In this document: one piece after another, positions 32,234-41,530 of the stretch
How positions within the stretch are numbered: the stretch's first letter is position 1
Layout: each line of letters starts with the position of its first letter
NCBI GenBank assembly: GCA_963739545.1
Contig: CAVUAT010000014.1
Span: forward strand, 310,001-374,000
DNA from: CAVUAT01 sp963739545
GTDB lineage: Bacteria; Actinomycetota; Thermoleophilia; Solirubrobacterales; 70-9
Reading direction: 5' to 3'
DNA length: 64,000 nucleotides
Translations under genes and position numbers: made by a program
Notes under the pieces: generated by a model
Database searches by the model: none
What the model saw: only the letters and a program-made list of their open reading frames with translations
Told to the model about the DNA's origin: nothing

Positions 32234-33943
32234 TTACGAAAGGGGGCGCGGCCGGGTCCTCAACTCTGCGACGACCCGCGTCACGGCCTCGTCGACAGTC
32301 GGGTATGCGGTGTCAAGAATCGAATCACCCAGGGCTGCGCGGACGACATCGCGGACCTGACCGATGTTGCGGGCGATCACCAGTCGGACGCCGTCCGCCC
32401 GCAGCTCTCGCGCCAGCTGGTCGAGGATCTGGGCGGCGGTCACGTCGATGAACGGCACCGTCTCCGCGTCGACGACTACCGCGTGAACATCATCTCGGCG
32501 TGCCGCGCTTCGGATCTCGGCTGCGACCGGCGTGGCATTGGCGAAGAAAAGCCCGCCCTCGATCCTCAACACAGCGATGCCCTCGACCCGCTGGTTGTCC
32601 GGATGCCGATCGAGATCCGAGAAGTGACCGCTATCCCCGCGAACTCGCCCGAGCTCGGCCACCGGAGGCCGAGAGGTGCGGTAGAGAAGGAGAAGGATCG
32701 AGATCAATACTCCGGTGAACAACCCCGCCAGGGTGCCGAAGACCATCACTCCGAGCATCGCGGCGACCGCGGCGATGAAGTCCGCCCTGGCCGCGAAGCC
32801 GTAGGCCCGGCCGAGTCGCCTGGTGTAGACGCGGAAGTAGTCGCGCAGCGTCGAGAACTCGATCAAGCCGACAAGGGCGGCGATCACCACGGCCGCCAAG
32901 GTCGCCACGGGCAGGCTCTCGAAATAGCCCGTGAGAAGGAACAAGGTGAGAATCGTCAGGCCGGCGGCGATCAGGCCGACAAGCTGGGTTCGTCCGCCGG
33001 CGGTGCTGTTCACCGCCGTCTTCGAGAGGCTGCCGTTGACGGCGAACCCACCGGAGATCCCAGCGCCGAGGTTCGCGGCGCCGAGGCTAATCAGTTCACG
33101 ATTCGCGTCGACCTCTCGGTCTTCCTGCAGGGTGAAGGTCTTGGCGGTCCCCAGGCTCTCGGCAAAACCGACGAGCATCACCCCCACGGCTGCGGCCATC
33201 AGGCCCCCGAAGCGGTTGAGGCTGACGTCGGGGAGAGCGAGTGAAGGCAGGCCGGGGTTGATCGAGCCGACGATTGCCACCCCGTGGTCGCCGAGGTCGA
33301 AGAGCTCGACGACGCCGATTCCCAGGACCACGGCCACCAGGGTCCCCGGGATCGCGGGCGCCACCCGAGGTGTCCCGAACAGGACCGCGAGCGACCCGAT
33401 TCCGACCAGTAGCGTGAGGCCATTGGTCTGATCGATGTTGATCAGAAAGTCCCAAGCTCGCTCGAAGAAGTCACCGGTGCCCGATTCGACTCCGAACAGC
33501 TTCGGGAGCTGGCCGACCATGATCGTCAGCGCCAAGCCGACGATGAACCCCTTGAGCACGGGCTCGGAGATGAAGTTCGCCAGGAACCCGAGCCGCAGGA
33601 CGCCGGCGACCAACGCGGCGAGTCCGACGCCGATCGCGAGCGCTGCCGTGGTGGCGACGAACTGATCTCCGTTGCCCGCAACGGCGTTCCCGACAACAGC
33701 GGCAGACAGGGCGGCGGCGGCGGCGGACGGCCCCGTGATCAGCTGCCGCGAGCTGCCTAGAGCCGCATAGAGAACCAACGCGGCGGGCGCCGCGTAGAGG
33801 CCGACGACGGGCGGCACGCCGGCTATCGTCGCGTAGGCCAGGGATGAGGGAACGAGCACGGCCCAGACCGTCAGCCCCGCGACCACATCGCCACGAACCC
33901 AATCGCGCTGGTAGTTCCTCAGCGATAGAAACACGCGACTCAC
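32234..33943 (-). CDS. SulP-family anion transporter with STAS domain
   Basis: 569 residues. Membrane part residues 15-420 with family motifs GDVVAGLTVWAVLVPSSLAY, VGLYAAPAALVLYAALGSSR, QLITGPSAAAAALSAAVVGN, GAANLGAGISGGFAVNGSLS (the SulP consensus GxxNxxxGxxxGxPxxGSxSR). STAS domain residues 460-565: VLRIEGGLFFANATPVAAEI, VVVDAETVPFIDVTAAQILD. Moves sulfate, bicarbonate or dicarboxylates; substrate cannot be told. Stands alone. Confidence 0.95.
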   Translation of the reverse strand: MSRVFLSLRNYQRDWVRGDVVAGLTVWAVLVPSSLAYATIAGVPPVVGLYAAPAALVLYAALGSSRQLITGPSAAAAALSAAVVGNAVAGNGDQFVATTAALAIGVGLAALVAGVLRLGFLANFISEPVLKGFIVGLALTIMVGQLPKLFGVESGTGDFFERAWDFLINIDQTNGLTLLVGIGSLAVLFGTPRVAPAIPGTLVAVVLGIGVVELFDLGDHGVAIVGSINPGLPSLALPDVSLNRFGGLMAAAVGVMLVGFAESLGTAKTFTLQEDREVDANRELISLGAANLGAGISGGFAVNGSLSKTAVNSTAGGRTQLVGLIAAGLTILTLFLLTGYFESLPVATLAAVVIAALVGLIEFSTLRDYFRVYTRRLGRAYGFAARADFIAAVAAMLGVMVFGTLAGLFTGVLISILLLLYRTSRPPVAELGRVRGDSGHFSDLDRHPDNQRVEGIAVLRIEGGLFFANATPVAAEIRSAARRDDVHAVVVDAETVPFIDVTAAQILDQLARELRADGVRLVIARNIGQVRDVVRAALGDSILDTAYPTVDEAVTRVVAELRTRPRPLS

Positions 33944-34147
33944 GGAAGCTTCACCGGAAAGCCAATCTACCCTCCAGCCGGTCGAGCGGAGGGTCTCGTG
34001 CGGGCCGCGGCGGACATCCGATCAAGCCATCGCAAGGCGCCCACCCGAATGCCACTCAGCCGTCAGAGCCTTGCCACAGCACCAGCCAGCGTCTAGCCTT
34101 GCCCTCACGGCTTCAACAAATGCCTCGAACGAGCTTCGGAGGACCGA

Positions 34148-35629
34148 ATGAGCGTCATGACGGAGGTTCCAAGCCAGGCTTTGATCGGGGGGCGCTGGGT
34201 CGATGGCAGCGCCGGCACCTTCGAGGTCCGCTCCCCGCACTCGCGCGAGGTGGTCAACGTGGTCAGCCGCTGCGACGAGAGCGACGTGGACAAGGCCGTG
34301 GCCGCCGCGCGCGCGGCGCAGCCCGACTGGGCGGCGATGCCCCTGATCGACCGCGTCAAGATCCTGCGGCGGATCAACCAGGTCTTCCTCGAGCGCGCCG
34401 AGCCGATCGCGCGCATGGTCTCGCTCGAGATCGGCAAGACGATCACCGACTCTCGTGAGGAGGTCTACGAGTACGCGGCGCCGTCCTACGAGAAGGCCGG
34501 AGCCGAGGTGCTTCGCCACCGCGGCCTGTCCTTTCCCTCCACCCAGGAGCAGACCAATAACAAGCGCCTGGTGATGACCCACCGGCCGCTCGGCGTGGTC
34601 GGCGCGATCACCCCCTACAACTTCCCGACGGACATCTCGTCGATCGCGCTCGCGCACATCATCGCCGCCGGCAACACGGCGATCTGGAAGCCGTCCGAGT
34701 TCTCGCCGACCTGCTGCGCGATGGTGGCCGAGGTATTCGACGAGGCCGGGCTCCCCCCGGGGGTCGTGAACGTCGTCCAGGGCTTCGGCGACGTTGGAGC
34801 CGCGATCGCAAGCCACGACGGCGTGGACGGGATCTTCTTCACCGGCTCGACCGCCACCGGGGAGAAGATCGCCACGAGCGCGCCTCTGAAGCCGCAGCTG
34901 CTCGAGCTGGGCGGGGACGGCCCCTTCATCATCCTCGCCGACGCCGACATCGACGCCGCGGTCGAGGGGGCGATGAACGGCTGCTTCTACTACACCGGCC
35001 AGGTCTGCACCTCGGCCGAGCGCCTGCTCGTGCATGACGACGTCTACGACGAGTTCGTCGCCAAGCTGAGGGGCCGGATGAAGGAGCTGAAGATCGGGGA
35101 CCCGGCCGACGAGGAGACCGAAATGGGCCCCCTCTGCAACGAGGGAACCCTCGGTCGCGTCGTCGAGCATGTGGAGGGCGCGCGCGCCGCTGGAGCCGAG
35201 ATCGAGCAGTTCGGGCCCGAGGAGGAGCTCTACTACCCGGCGACGATCCTGACCGGAGTCACCCCCGAGATGCAGATCATGCGCGAGGAGACGTTCGGGC
35301 CGGTGGCGCCGATCATGCGCGTCTCGTCGTCCCAGGAAGCGGTCGAGGTCGCGAAACAGAGCCGCTTGGGGTTGATCGCTTCACTCTGGACCCGCGATCT
35401 CGCCACTGCCTGGCGCGTGGGCGAGGCGCTTCCGCATGGCTCGGTCAACATCAACGAGACCAGCAACTACTGGGATCAACTTGCGCCGTTCGGTGGAGCT
35501 GGCCGGAGCGGCGTGGGGCGCGAGCTGTCCGAGTGGTTCCTGGAGCGGTTCACTGAGTCAAAGCTGCTGGTCTTCGAGCTCGGCGACACCGACGTCAAGT
35601 ACGACCGTCGGGCCGAGGGCGGCTGGTAG
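34148..35629 (+). CDS. NAD(P)-dependent aldehyde dehydrogenase
   Basis: 493 residues, RBS GGAGG before ATG. ALDH motifs: YNFPTDISSIALAHIIAAGN, WKPSEFSP, FFTGSTATGEKIA, catalytic Glu in LLELGGDGPFIILADADID, catalytic Cys in YYTGQVCTSAERLLVHDD, and the C-terminal APFGGAGRSGVGRELSEW. Oxidises aldehydes to acids in the cytoplasm. The ELGGDGP variant (usual ELGGKSP) is typical of glyceraldehyde-3-P/succinate semialdehyde-like groups but the substrate is open. No operon partner. Confidence 0.95.
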   Translation: MSVMTEVPSQALIGGRWVDGSAGTFEVRSPHSREVVNVVSRCDESDVDKAVAAARAAQPDWAAMPLIDRVKILRRINQVFLERAEPIARMVSLEIGKTITDSREEVYEYAAPSYEKAGAEVLRHRGLSFPSTQEQTNNKRLVMTHRPLGVVGAITPYNFPTDISSIALAHIIAAGNTAIWKPSEFSPTCCAMVAEVFDEAGLPPGVVNVVQGFGDVGAAIASHDGVDGIFFTGSTATGEKIATSAPLKPQLLELGGDGPFIILADADIDAAVEGAMNGCFYYTGQVCTSAERLLVHDDVYDEFVAKLRGRMKELKIGDPADEETEMGPLCNEGTLGRVVEHVEGARAAGAEIEQFGPEEELYYPATILTGVTPEMQIMREETFGPVAPIMRVSSSQEAVEVAKQSRLGLIASLWTRDLATAWRVGEALPHGSVNINETSNYWDQLAPFGGAGRSGVGRELSEWFLERFTESKLLVFELGDTDVKYDRRAEGGW

Positions 35630-35631
35630 CC

Positions 35632-35797
35632 GGGACTTCCCGGAAGGCGACGCCCGCGACCACCCGCTGCGCGTCGAGACCCTCGACGCGCTCGCGGTGG
35701 GCCAGGACCTCCTCGCTGGCGCGCCCCAGTCGCAGCGGCACGCCATCGCAACCACGACCTCGGCTCCCGCCGCCTCCAGCTCCTCCTGCCGGTTCAG
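35632..35797 (-). pseudogene. Possible decayed coding remnant
   Basis: Between two convergent stops the minus strand keeps protein-like stretches in two frames: LNRQEELEAAGAEVVVAMAC and ASEEVLAHRERVEGLDAQRV, VAGVAFREVPATS. They would join by a frameshift. Family not recognised. Confidence 0.25.
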
Positions 35798-36682
35798 CTA
35801 GCCGCCCGCAGGGTCGCCTGACGCGGTCTCCACTCCTCCGCGTCCTGCGGCCTGCGCGGTGGCGCCGAAGTGCAGGACGCGGCCGCCGAAAGCGATCGCG
35901 CAGACAGCGAACCAGGCCCATCCGAGTGCCAGGCCTCCGAGGACGTCGGTCAGCCAATGAACGTCGAGCAACACGCGGCTGACCCCGACCCCGACCGCGA
36001 CGCCGACCGCGACGCCGGCGAGCGCCGGCCACGCTCGGTAGCCCCACCAGCGGCCGGCGACGAGCGCGAAGGCCGCCCACGAAGCGGCGGCGGTCGAGGT
36101 GTGGCCGCTGGGGAAAGACGGCCCGAGCGTCGCTGCGACGGGCTCGAGCGCCGGGCGTGCGCGATCCACGAGCTGTTTGACCGCCTCCGTGAGGAGCTTG
36201 TCCCCCAGCACGACCGCCAGCAGGAACAGTGCGACCCAGCAGGTGCGCGTGCGCGCGATCTCGACCGCCGCGACCGCCACCCCAACGACGACCACCGTCC
36301 ACGTCGCCCCGAGATGCGTGACGAGCGTAAGGCCGTCGTGCGACCAGTCGGTCGCATTGCGCTCGCCCCACTCGGCCACGCTGTTGTCGAGGCCTGCGAG
36401 CAAGTCGGTGCTGCGCACGAGGACTGCCAGCACGCCCAGCATCGCGCCCCCCGCGATGACCGCCACGAGAGCCAGCGTGAGCGCGAGCCCCGTGGCCTTC
36501 TCGGGATCGAGGCGCGCTGCGCGCACCGCGCGCCGGCCTGCCGGGCCGGTGGCGTGTCGCCCGGCCTTCATCGCCGCTTCGACCACGGGCGGTGCGACCG
36601 CGCCCCGCGGATATAGCCGCGTCAGATAGGCGGCGGCGAGCCCCGACAGGATGGCGATGGACAGGAGCAGAAGAAGCGGCAT
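35798..36682 (-). CDS. PAP2-superfamily phosphatase
   Basis: 294 residues. The three PAP2 motifs: KQLVDRARP, FPSGHTSTAAA and SRVLLDVHWLTDVLGG, with catalytic His in the second and third. Six or so membrane helices, plus an N-terminal extra helix and a basic cytoplasmic loop (GRHATGPAGRRAVRAARLDP). Dephosphorylates lipid phosphates such as phosphatidic acid or undecaprenyl-PP on the outer face. Divergent from the second PAP2 at 36775. Confidence 0.93.
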   Translation of the reverse strand: MPLLLLLSIAILSGLAAAYLTRLYPRGAVAPPVVEAAMKAGRHATGPAGRRAVRAARLDPEKATGLALTLALVAVIAGGAMLGVLAVLVRSTDLLAGLDNSVAEWGERNATDWSHDGLTLVTHLGATWTVVVVGVAVAAVEIARTRTCWVALFLLAVVLGDKLLTEAVKQLVDRARPALEPVAATLGPSFPSGHTSTAAASWAAFALVAGRWWGYRAWPALAGVAVGVAVGVGVSRVLLDVHWLTDVLGGLALGWAWFAVCAIAFGGRVLHFGATAQAAGRGGVETASGDPAGG

Positions 36683-36774
36683 CGGACCGGGTGGAGGCCG
36701 CGAAAGCTAGCGGCGTGCGGAGGTGAATCGGCGGGCATAGTATGCCGCCGCCGGGGAAGTAAGTATCCGCTGCC

Positions 36775-37581
36775 GTGACCATCGACCAGCCATCACACAC
36801 AGGCCCGGCACCGACGAAGGGGCGACGCGACCGCCAGATGGTCCCGGCGCTCGTCGCGCGCCCCGGTGGAATGGCCGAGCGCTTCGCGGGCGCACTCGAC
36901 GCCCACCACCCCGCCCTCGTCTTCGCACTCGCGCTGCTCGGCGGCTTCCTTGTGCTCGCCGCGGCGTCGATCCTGCTCGCCCTGCTCGTCGTGCACGTGC
37001 TGGTCAGCGGGAGCGGGCTCGGGCTGGCCGGCGCGGATGAGAGCTTCAACGAGACGCTCGCCAACCACCGCAGCGGCACGCGCACAACGATCTCCGAGAT
37101 CGGCTCGCAAGTCGGCGGCGCGCCGGTCCTGCCGATCCTCGTCGGCGTCATCGGCCTGGCGGCTGCCATCGCCCGCCGCTGGGTCATCGCTGCGTTCGCC
37201 GTCTTCGTGCTGATCGCGGAGTCGGCCACGTACAGGGTCACTACGCTCGTCGTGCCCCGTGACCGCCCGTCGGTCGAACGACTGGAAAGCCTTCCGGTCG
37301 ACGCCAGCTTCCCCTCGGGGCACACCGCCGCCTCTGTTGCGGTCTACTCCGGCCTCGTGCTGCTGCTCACCACCCGTTTCACCAGCAGCCTGTCGAAGGC
37401 GCTGGCCTGGACCTGCGCGATCCTGTTGACCACCTTCGTCGCGCTCTCGCGAATGTACCGCGGCATGCACCATCCGCTCGACATCGCCGGCGGCGTGCTC
37501 GTCGGCATCGGTGCGATCCTCGTGGTGCTGTTCGCCTGTCGCGCGGCCGGTGCCGCTGCGGATAGGCGAACGCGCGCATGA
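36775..37581 (+). CDS. PAP2-superfamily phosphatase (operon)
   Basis: 268 residues from GTG 36775. Motifs VPRDRPSVERLE (KxxxxxxRP variant with V in place of K), ASFPSGHTAASVAVYSG and SRMYRGMHHPLDIAGGVLVG. About six membrane helices. First gene of a coupled set: its stop overlaps the ATG of the lipid kinase (37578-37581). Together they could interconvert lipid and lipid phosphate. Confidence 0.93.
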   Translation: MTIDQPSHTGPAPTKGRRDRQMVPALVARPGGMAERFAGALDAHHPALVFALALLGGFLVLAAASILLALLVVHVLVSGSGLGLAGADESFNETLANHRSGTRTTISEIGSQVGGAPVLPILVGVIGLAAAIARRWVIAAFAVFVLIAESATYRVTTLVVPRDRPSVERLESLPVDASFPSGHTAASVAVYSGLVLLLTTRFTSSLSKALAWTCAILLTTFVALSRMYRGMHHPLDIAGGVLVGIGAILVVLFACRAAGAAADRRTRA

Positions 37582-38474
37582 AGCTGGCGGTGGTCGCGCA
37601 TGCCGGCAAGACGGTCGGCGGTGGGCTCTCGGAGTTGCGGCACACACTCGATGAGGCCGGCGTATCCGCGCCGCTGTGGATCGAGGTGCCGAAGAGCAAG
37701 CGCGCGCCGCGCGCGGTCAAACGAGCGTTGGAGGACGGCGCCGAGCTGATCCTCGCCTGGGGTGGAGACGGGATGGTGCAGCGCTGCGTCGACGCGCTCA
37801 AGGACACGCAGGTCCCACTCGCGATCGTTCCCGCCGGGACCTCGAACCTGTTCGCTACGAACCTCGGCATCGAGCGCGACATCGCACAGGCTGTGGAGGT
37901 CGCGCTAATCGGCGACCGCCGCCGGCTGGACGTCGGCTGCTTCAATGGCGAGCGCTTCGCCGTGATGGCCGGAGCGGGCTTCGACGCGGCGATGATCAAG
38001 GGCGCCGACAACCTCAAGGACCATCTCGGCCGGGCGGGCTACGTCCTCGGCGGGGCCGCAAACCTGAGCGCCGAGAGCTTCGAGGCGAAGATCAAGCTCG
38101 ACGGAACGCGCTGGTACAAGGGTCCCGCGAGTTGCATTCTGGTCGGAAACGTCGGCGCTCTGTTCGGCGGCATCGAGGTGTTCGCCGACGCGCAGCCCGA
38201 CGACGGCCTGCTCGACGTCGGCGTGCTCACCTCCGAGGGCGCGGTCCAGCTGGTGCGCGCGGTCGCGCGCACGGCCCTCGGCAGCGCTCAGAAGTCGCCT
38301 TTCGTTCGTGTCACCCAGGCGCGCAAGGTGCGCGTGAAACTCGACCGCAAGATCCCCTTCGAGCTCGACGGAGGCGACCGCAAAAGGGTCAAGTCGTTCA
38401 AGGTCGATGTCGAAGCCGGCGCGATCACGGTATGCGTCCCGCGCGCGGCCCGAAGACGGAGTGGAGCGAAATGA
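37578..38474 (+). CDS. Diacylglycerol kinase-family lipid kinase
   Basis: 298 residues. DAGK catalytic domain: KLAVVAHAGKTVGGGLSELR, LILAWGGDGMVQRCVDAL (GGDG nucleotide motif), PLAIVPAGTSNLFATNLGIE (PxGTxN), then the C-terminal beta domain with IEVFADAQPDDGLLDVGVLT. Phosphorylates diacylglycerol or a related lipid at the membrane. Overlaps genes on both sides by 4 bp, giving tight stoichiometry with PAP2 and DUF1206. Confidence 0.95.
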   Translation: MKLAVVAHAGKTVGGGLSELRHTLDEAGVSAPLWIEVPKSKRAPRAVKRALEDGAELILAWGGDGMVQRCVDALKDTQVPLAIVPAGTSNLFATNLGIERDIAQAVEVALIGDRRRLDVGCFNGERFAVMAGAGFDAAMIKGADNLKDHLGRAGYVLGGAANLSAESFEAKIKLDGTRWYKGPASCILVGNVGALFGGIEVFADAQPDDGLLDVGVLTSEGAVQLVRAVARTALGSAQKSPFVRVTQARKVRVKLDRKIPFELDGGDRKRVKSFKVDVEAGAITVCVPRAARRRSGAK

Positions 38475-39313
38475 CGACGAAGCCGGGCGTTGGATCGGAG
38501 GACCACATGGTCGACGCGAAACGCGAGGGCGACAAGCTCGCGAACGCGAAGCCGCTCGGCTGGCTCGCGCGAGCGGGCCTCGTCGCCCGCGGGCTCGTCT
38601 ACGTCATGATCGGCGTGCTCGCGCTGATGCTCGCGCTCGGCGAGGGTGGCAAGGCGACCAACCAGCAGGGCGCGTTGAAGACGATCGCCGACCGGTCGTT
38701 CGGGAAGACGCTGCTCGTTCTGCTCGCGATCGGGCTGGCCGGCTACGCGCTCTGGAGGCTGATCCGGGCGGCCGTCGGCCATGGCGCCGAGCAGCGAGAC
38801 AGCGGATCCGACCGCGTCGCGGCGCTCGCGAGCGGCATCGCGTACGCGGTCCTCTGCGTGACGGCGGTGAAGATCCTCACGGACTCCAGCACCGGCTCGG
38901 GGACCCCGAAGGAGGCGACCGCAGGCGTCCTGGGATGGTCTGGCGGAACGGTGCTCGTCGCGCTCGCTGGGGCAGTCCTCATCGGCGTCGCGGCGTATCA
39001 GGCGTACAAGGGCCTCGCGAAGCAGTTCCTCGACGACGCCAAGACGAGCGAGATGAGCCCCGGCGTCCACAAGGGTTACACCGCCCTTGGCGTCTTCGGG
39101 CACGTCGCGCGAGCCCTCATCTTCACGCTGGTCGGCTACGGGCTGATCAAGGCCGCGATCGACTACGACCCACGCGAGGCGATCGGGCTCGACGGCGCGC
39201 TACGTCAACTGGCGCATGCGTCGTATGGACCCGCGTTGCTGGGCGTCGTCGCCGCCGGGCTGGCCGGGTTCGCGGTCTACTCAATCGCCGACGCCCGCTA
39301 CCGCAAGGTGTGA
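38471..39313 (+). CDS. DUF1206 membrane protein
   Basis: 280 residues from ATG 38471. Three repeats of two helices, the DUF1206 hallmark: LGWLARAGLVARGLVYVMIG, SGIAYAVLCVTAVKIL..., LGVFGHVARALIFTLVGYGL, each starting with a G/A-R-x-G/A motif. Between repeats are conserved KTLLVLLAIGLAGYALWRLI and QAYKGLAKQFLDD. Function unknown; its place in a PAP2-DAGK operon suggests a lipid-related role. Ends at a strong terminator. Confidence 0.92.
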   Translation: MTTKPGVGSEDHMVDAKREGDKLANAKPLGWLARAGLVARGLVYVMIGVLALMLALGEGGKATNQQGALKTIADRSFGKTLLVLLAIGLAGYALWRLIRAAVGHGAEQRDSGSDRVAALASGIAYAVLCVTAVKILTDSSTGSGTPKEATAGVLGWSGGTVLVALAGAVLIGVAAYQAYKGLAKQFLDDAKTSEMSPGVHKGYTALGVFGHVARALIFTLVGYGLIKAAIDYDPREAIGLDGALRQLAHASYGPALLGVVAAGLAGFAVYSIADARYRKV

Positions 39314-39348
39314 CGCGCTGTTTGGTGGGCGCCTGCGGGTCGGAGCGC

Positions 39349-39393
39349 AAAGGAGGGCCCGGCGTACCTAGCCGCCGGGCACCTCCCTCCTTT
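39349..39393. terminator. Bidirectional hairpin terminator
   Basis: AAAGGAGGG (39349-39357) pairs with CCTCCCTCCTTT (39382-39393), with an inner CCCGGCG/CGCCGGG pairing. It separates the convergent operon end (39313) and the secreted protein gene end (39401). Confidence 0.7.
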
Positions 39394-39400
39394 ACGGCCC

Positions 39401-39835
39401 CTAGGTGGTGGGGGCGTGGCTCTGGTCGACCAGCTGCTTGGCGCCGTACGGCTGGTCGCCGGGGTCCTTGCGAGGCAGTCTCGCCTTGACCACGACTCGG
39501 TCGTCGGTGGCGACGTCGTCCAGGTTCTTGCTCCCGTCGGCGTTCGTGTCGGCGACGACGATCCTCGCGTTATCGAGGTCGAAGCTCACCGTGGTTCCCA
39601 CCAGATCCGCCTTCTTGACGTGGGCGTTGCCGCGGTTCACGTCCACGCTGCCACCGCCGGCGTAGGCGCCCTTGAAGACGTAGGTGACGACGGCCTTGCC
39701 GCCCTTCTTGGAGTGTGCTCCGCCCTGACCCTGGCTGCCCGGGTCATCGGGCTTGGCGGCGAGCGCCGCGGGCGTCGCGGCGAGTGCCAACACCGCGCCG
39801 ATCGCGGAGGCCCTCTTGATCGCTTCCTTGCTCAT
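39401..39835 (-). CDS. Small secreted beta-rich protein
   Basis: 144 residues from ATG 39835 with AGGAGG. Signal peptide MSKEAIKRASAIGAVLALAA, cleavage after ALAA. The mature part has a Gly/His/Lys start (GSQGQGGAHSKKGGKAV) and then strands VVTYVFKGAYAGGGSVDVNR, LVGTTVSFDLDNARIVVADT, DRVVVKARLPRK, which looks like an OB-like barrel. The same style of protein is common in Thermoleophilia but has no named function. Confidence 0.82.
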   Translation of the reverse strand: MSKEAIKRASAIGAVLALAATPAALAAKPDDPGSQGQGGAHSKKGGKAVVTYVFKGAYAGGGSVDVNRGNAHVKKADLVGTTVSFDLDNARIVVADTNADGSKNLDDVATDDRVVVKARLPRKDPGDQPYGAKQLVDQSHAPTT

Positions 39836-40121
39836 CTGGATACCTCCTTGGAATCCGCACAAGGCGTGCGGTTGGAAGTCCATCGAGTGCACCGGACGGT
39901 TCCTTGCCGCACTCACGCCGAATTGGACAGATCGTGAGGCAGGTTGGGGCGCGAGGGTCGATGGCCAGCCCGTCTACACCCGACGTTCCTTATGGACTGA
40001 CGGCGCGGAAGTCGCGGCTGGAACGCGGCACAGGGAATTCCGATCGTCGGCGCTGACCTGACGATCGTCTCCGACTCCGGGAATAAATCGCGGCCGGAGG
40101 CGTCATAGAGATCGAACGGAC

Positions 40122-41330
40122 ATGAGATCTCTCGTGCAAAGCTCAGCGAAACCCCGCGCGCGCTCACGTTTGGCCCTGCTGCTCGCCGCGGTTCTCGTCC
40201 TCGCCCTGGCCTTCACTCCGCGTGCCGCGGCGTCCGTCTACTGGGCCGATAACAAGGGCACCACGATCGGGAGCGCCAATCTCGATGGCACGGGGGTGAA
40301 CCAGAGCTTCATCACCGGCGGCGGTAACCCCTGCGGGGTGGCGGTCGACGCCGCGCACCTCTACTGGGCCAATAGCGTCCTCAGCGGCACGATCGGCCGC
40401 GCCAGCCTCGCTGGCACGGGGGTGAACCAGAGCTTCATCACCGGCGGCGGTAACCCCTGCGGGATCGCGGTCGACGCCGCGCACATCTACTGGGCGAACA
40501 TCAACGACGGGACGATCGGGCGGGCCAACCTCGACGGCACCGGGGTCAACCAGAGCTTCGTCGTCGGCGCCAACCTCCCTTGCGGGGTGGCGGTCGACGC
40601 GGGCCACCTCTACTGGGCCAACAGCTTCAGCGACACGATCGGCCGCGCAAACCTCGACGGCACAGGGGTGGACCAGAGTTTCATCGGCGGCGCCATCCTC
40701 CCCTGCGGGGTGGCGGCCGACGCGGGGCACCTCTACTGGGCCAACGGCCTCAGCGACACGATCGGCCGCGCCAACCTCGACGGCTCGCGGGCGGACCAAG
40801 TCTTCATCGACGGCGCGAACCGCCCGTGCGGCGTGGCGGTCGACGGAGCGCACCTCTACTGGGCCAACGGGGGCGACGGGACTATCGGCCGCGCCAGCCT
40901 CGACGGCACGGGCGCGAACCAGAGCTTTATCGGCGGCGCCATGGGCCCCTGCGGAGTGGCGGTCGATGCGCGCACCTCACCGTCTTCTCCCCCGCCGACG
41001 TCTCCCCCGCCGCCCTCGCTCCCTTCGAACAAGTTCACGCTCGGCAAGCCGAGGCTGAACCAGAGGAAGGGCGCCGCGCGGCTGGCCGTGACCGTCCCCG
41101 GCCCAGGCGAGCTGGCCCTTTCCGGCAACGGCCTGAAGGCCGCCGGGGTCGCCGTGGCGAGGACCGTCAGCGCGTCCAGCGCCGTGCAGCTGCTGATCAT
41201 GGCGGCCGGAAAGAAGCTGAGGAAGCTGAACGAGACCGGCAAGGTCACCGTCACGCCGAGGGTGACCTACACGCCGACCGGCGGCGACCCCAGCGCGCGG
41301 TCAAGGACCGTGAAGCTAGTGAAGCTCTAA
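40122..41330 (+). CDS. Secreted six-bladed YWTD/NHL-like propeller
   Basis: 402 residues. Signal peptide (LALLLAAVLVLALAFTPRAA). Six repeats of 41-42 residues, residues about 39-285: YWAN....TIGRANLDGTG then VNQSFI.GA..PCGVAVDA.H. The DNA of repeats 1 and 2 is nearly identical, so the array grew by recent duplication. One Cys per blade (PCGVAVD). After a Pro/Ser linker, residues 300-402 form a beta-sandwich (FTLGKPRLNQRKGAARLAVT, VPGPGELALSGNGLKAAGVA). No enzyme residues; probably binding or surface scaffolding. Confidence 0.9.
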   Translation: MRSLVQSSAKPRARSRLALLLAAVLVLALAFTPRAAASVYWADNKGTTIGSANLDGTGVNQSFITGGGNPCGVAVDAAHLYWANSVLSGTIGRASLAGTGVNQSFITGGGNPCGIAVDAAHIYWANINDGTIGRANLDGTGVNQSFVVGANLPCGVAVDAGHLYWANSFSDTIGRANLDGTGVDQSFIGGAILPCGVAADAGHLYWANGLSDTIGRANLDGSRADQVFIDGANRPCGVAVDGAHLYWANGGDGTIGRASLDGTGANQSFIGGAMGPCGVAVDARTSPSSPPPTSPPPPSLPSNKFTLGKPRLNQRKGAARLAVTVPGPGELALSGNGLKAAGVAVARTVSASSAVQLLIMAAGKKLRKLNETGKVTVTPRVTYTPTGGDPSARSRTVKLVKL

Positions 41331-41383
41331 CGCCCCGTTGCGCGAAAACCAGGCGCTCGAGTTAACGCTGAGGGCATTCGTGA

Positions 41384-41413
41384 GGTAGCGGGGCCAATTT
41401 GTCTCTCGCTACC
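41384..41413. repeat. GGTAGCG element
   Basis: GGTAGCGGGGCCAATTTGTC then TCTCGCTACC, with 7-bp terminal inverted repeats, followed by ACCGCACGCG as at 59665. There is no GC hairpin beside this copy. Confidence 0.65.
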
Positions 41414-41530
41414 ACCGCACGCGTGTCCGCGAGACCAGTCGGCATCCCAGGTAGGCGCCCCGCTCCCGCTGTCACGCGAAAGCGACACCCAGGTAGCGTT
41501 CCCTTTACAAGCCGTCGATAGGAGGTTCGC

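Noticed and set aside
40255..40980. Regular 125-bp repeats considered as a CRISPR-like array
   Set aside because: They are in-frame propeller blades of a secreted protein; repeats are too long and coding.
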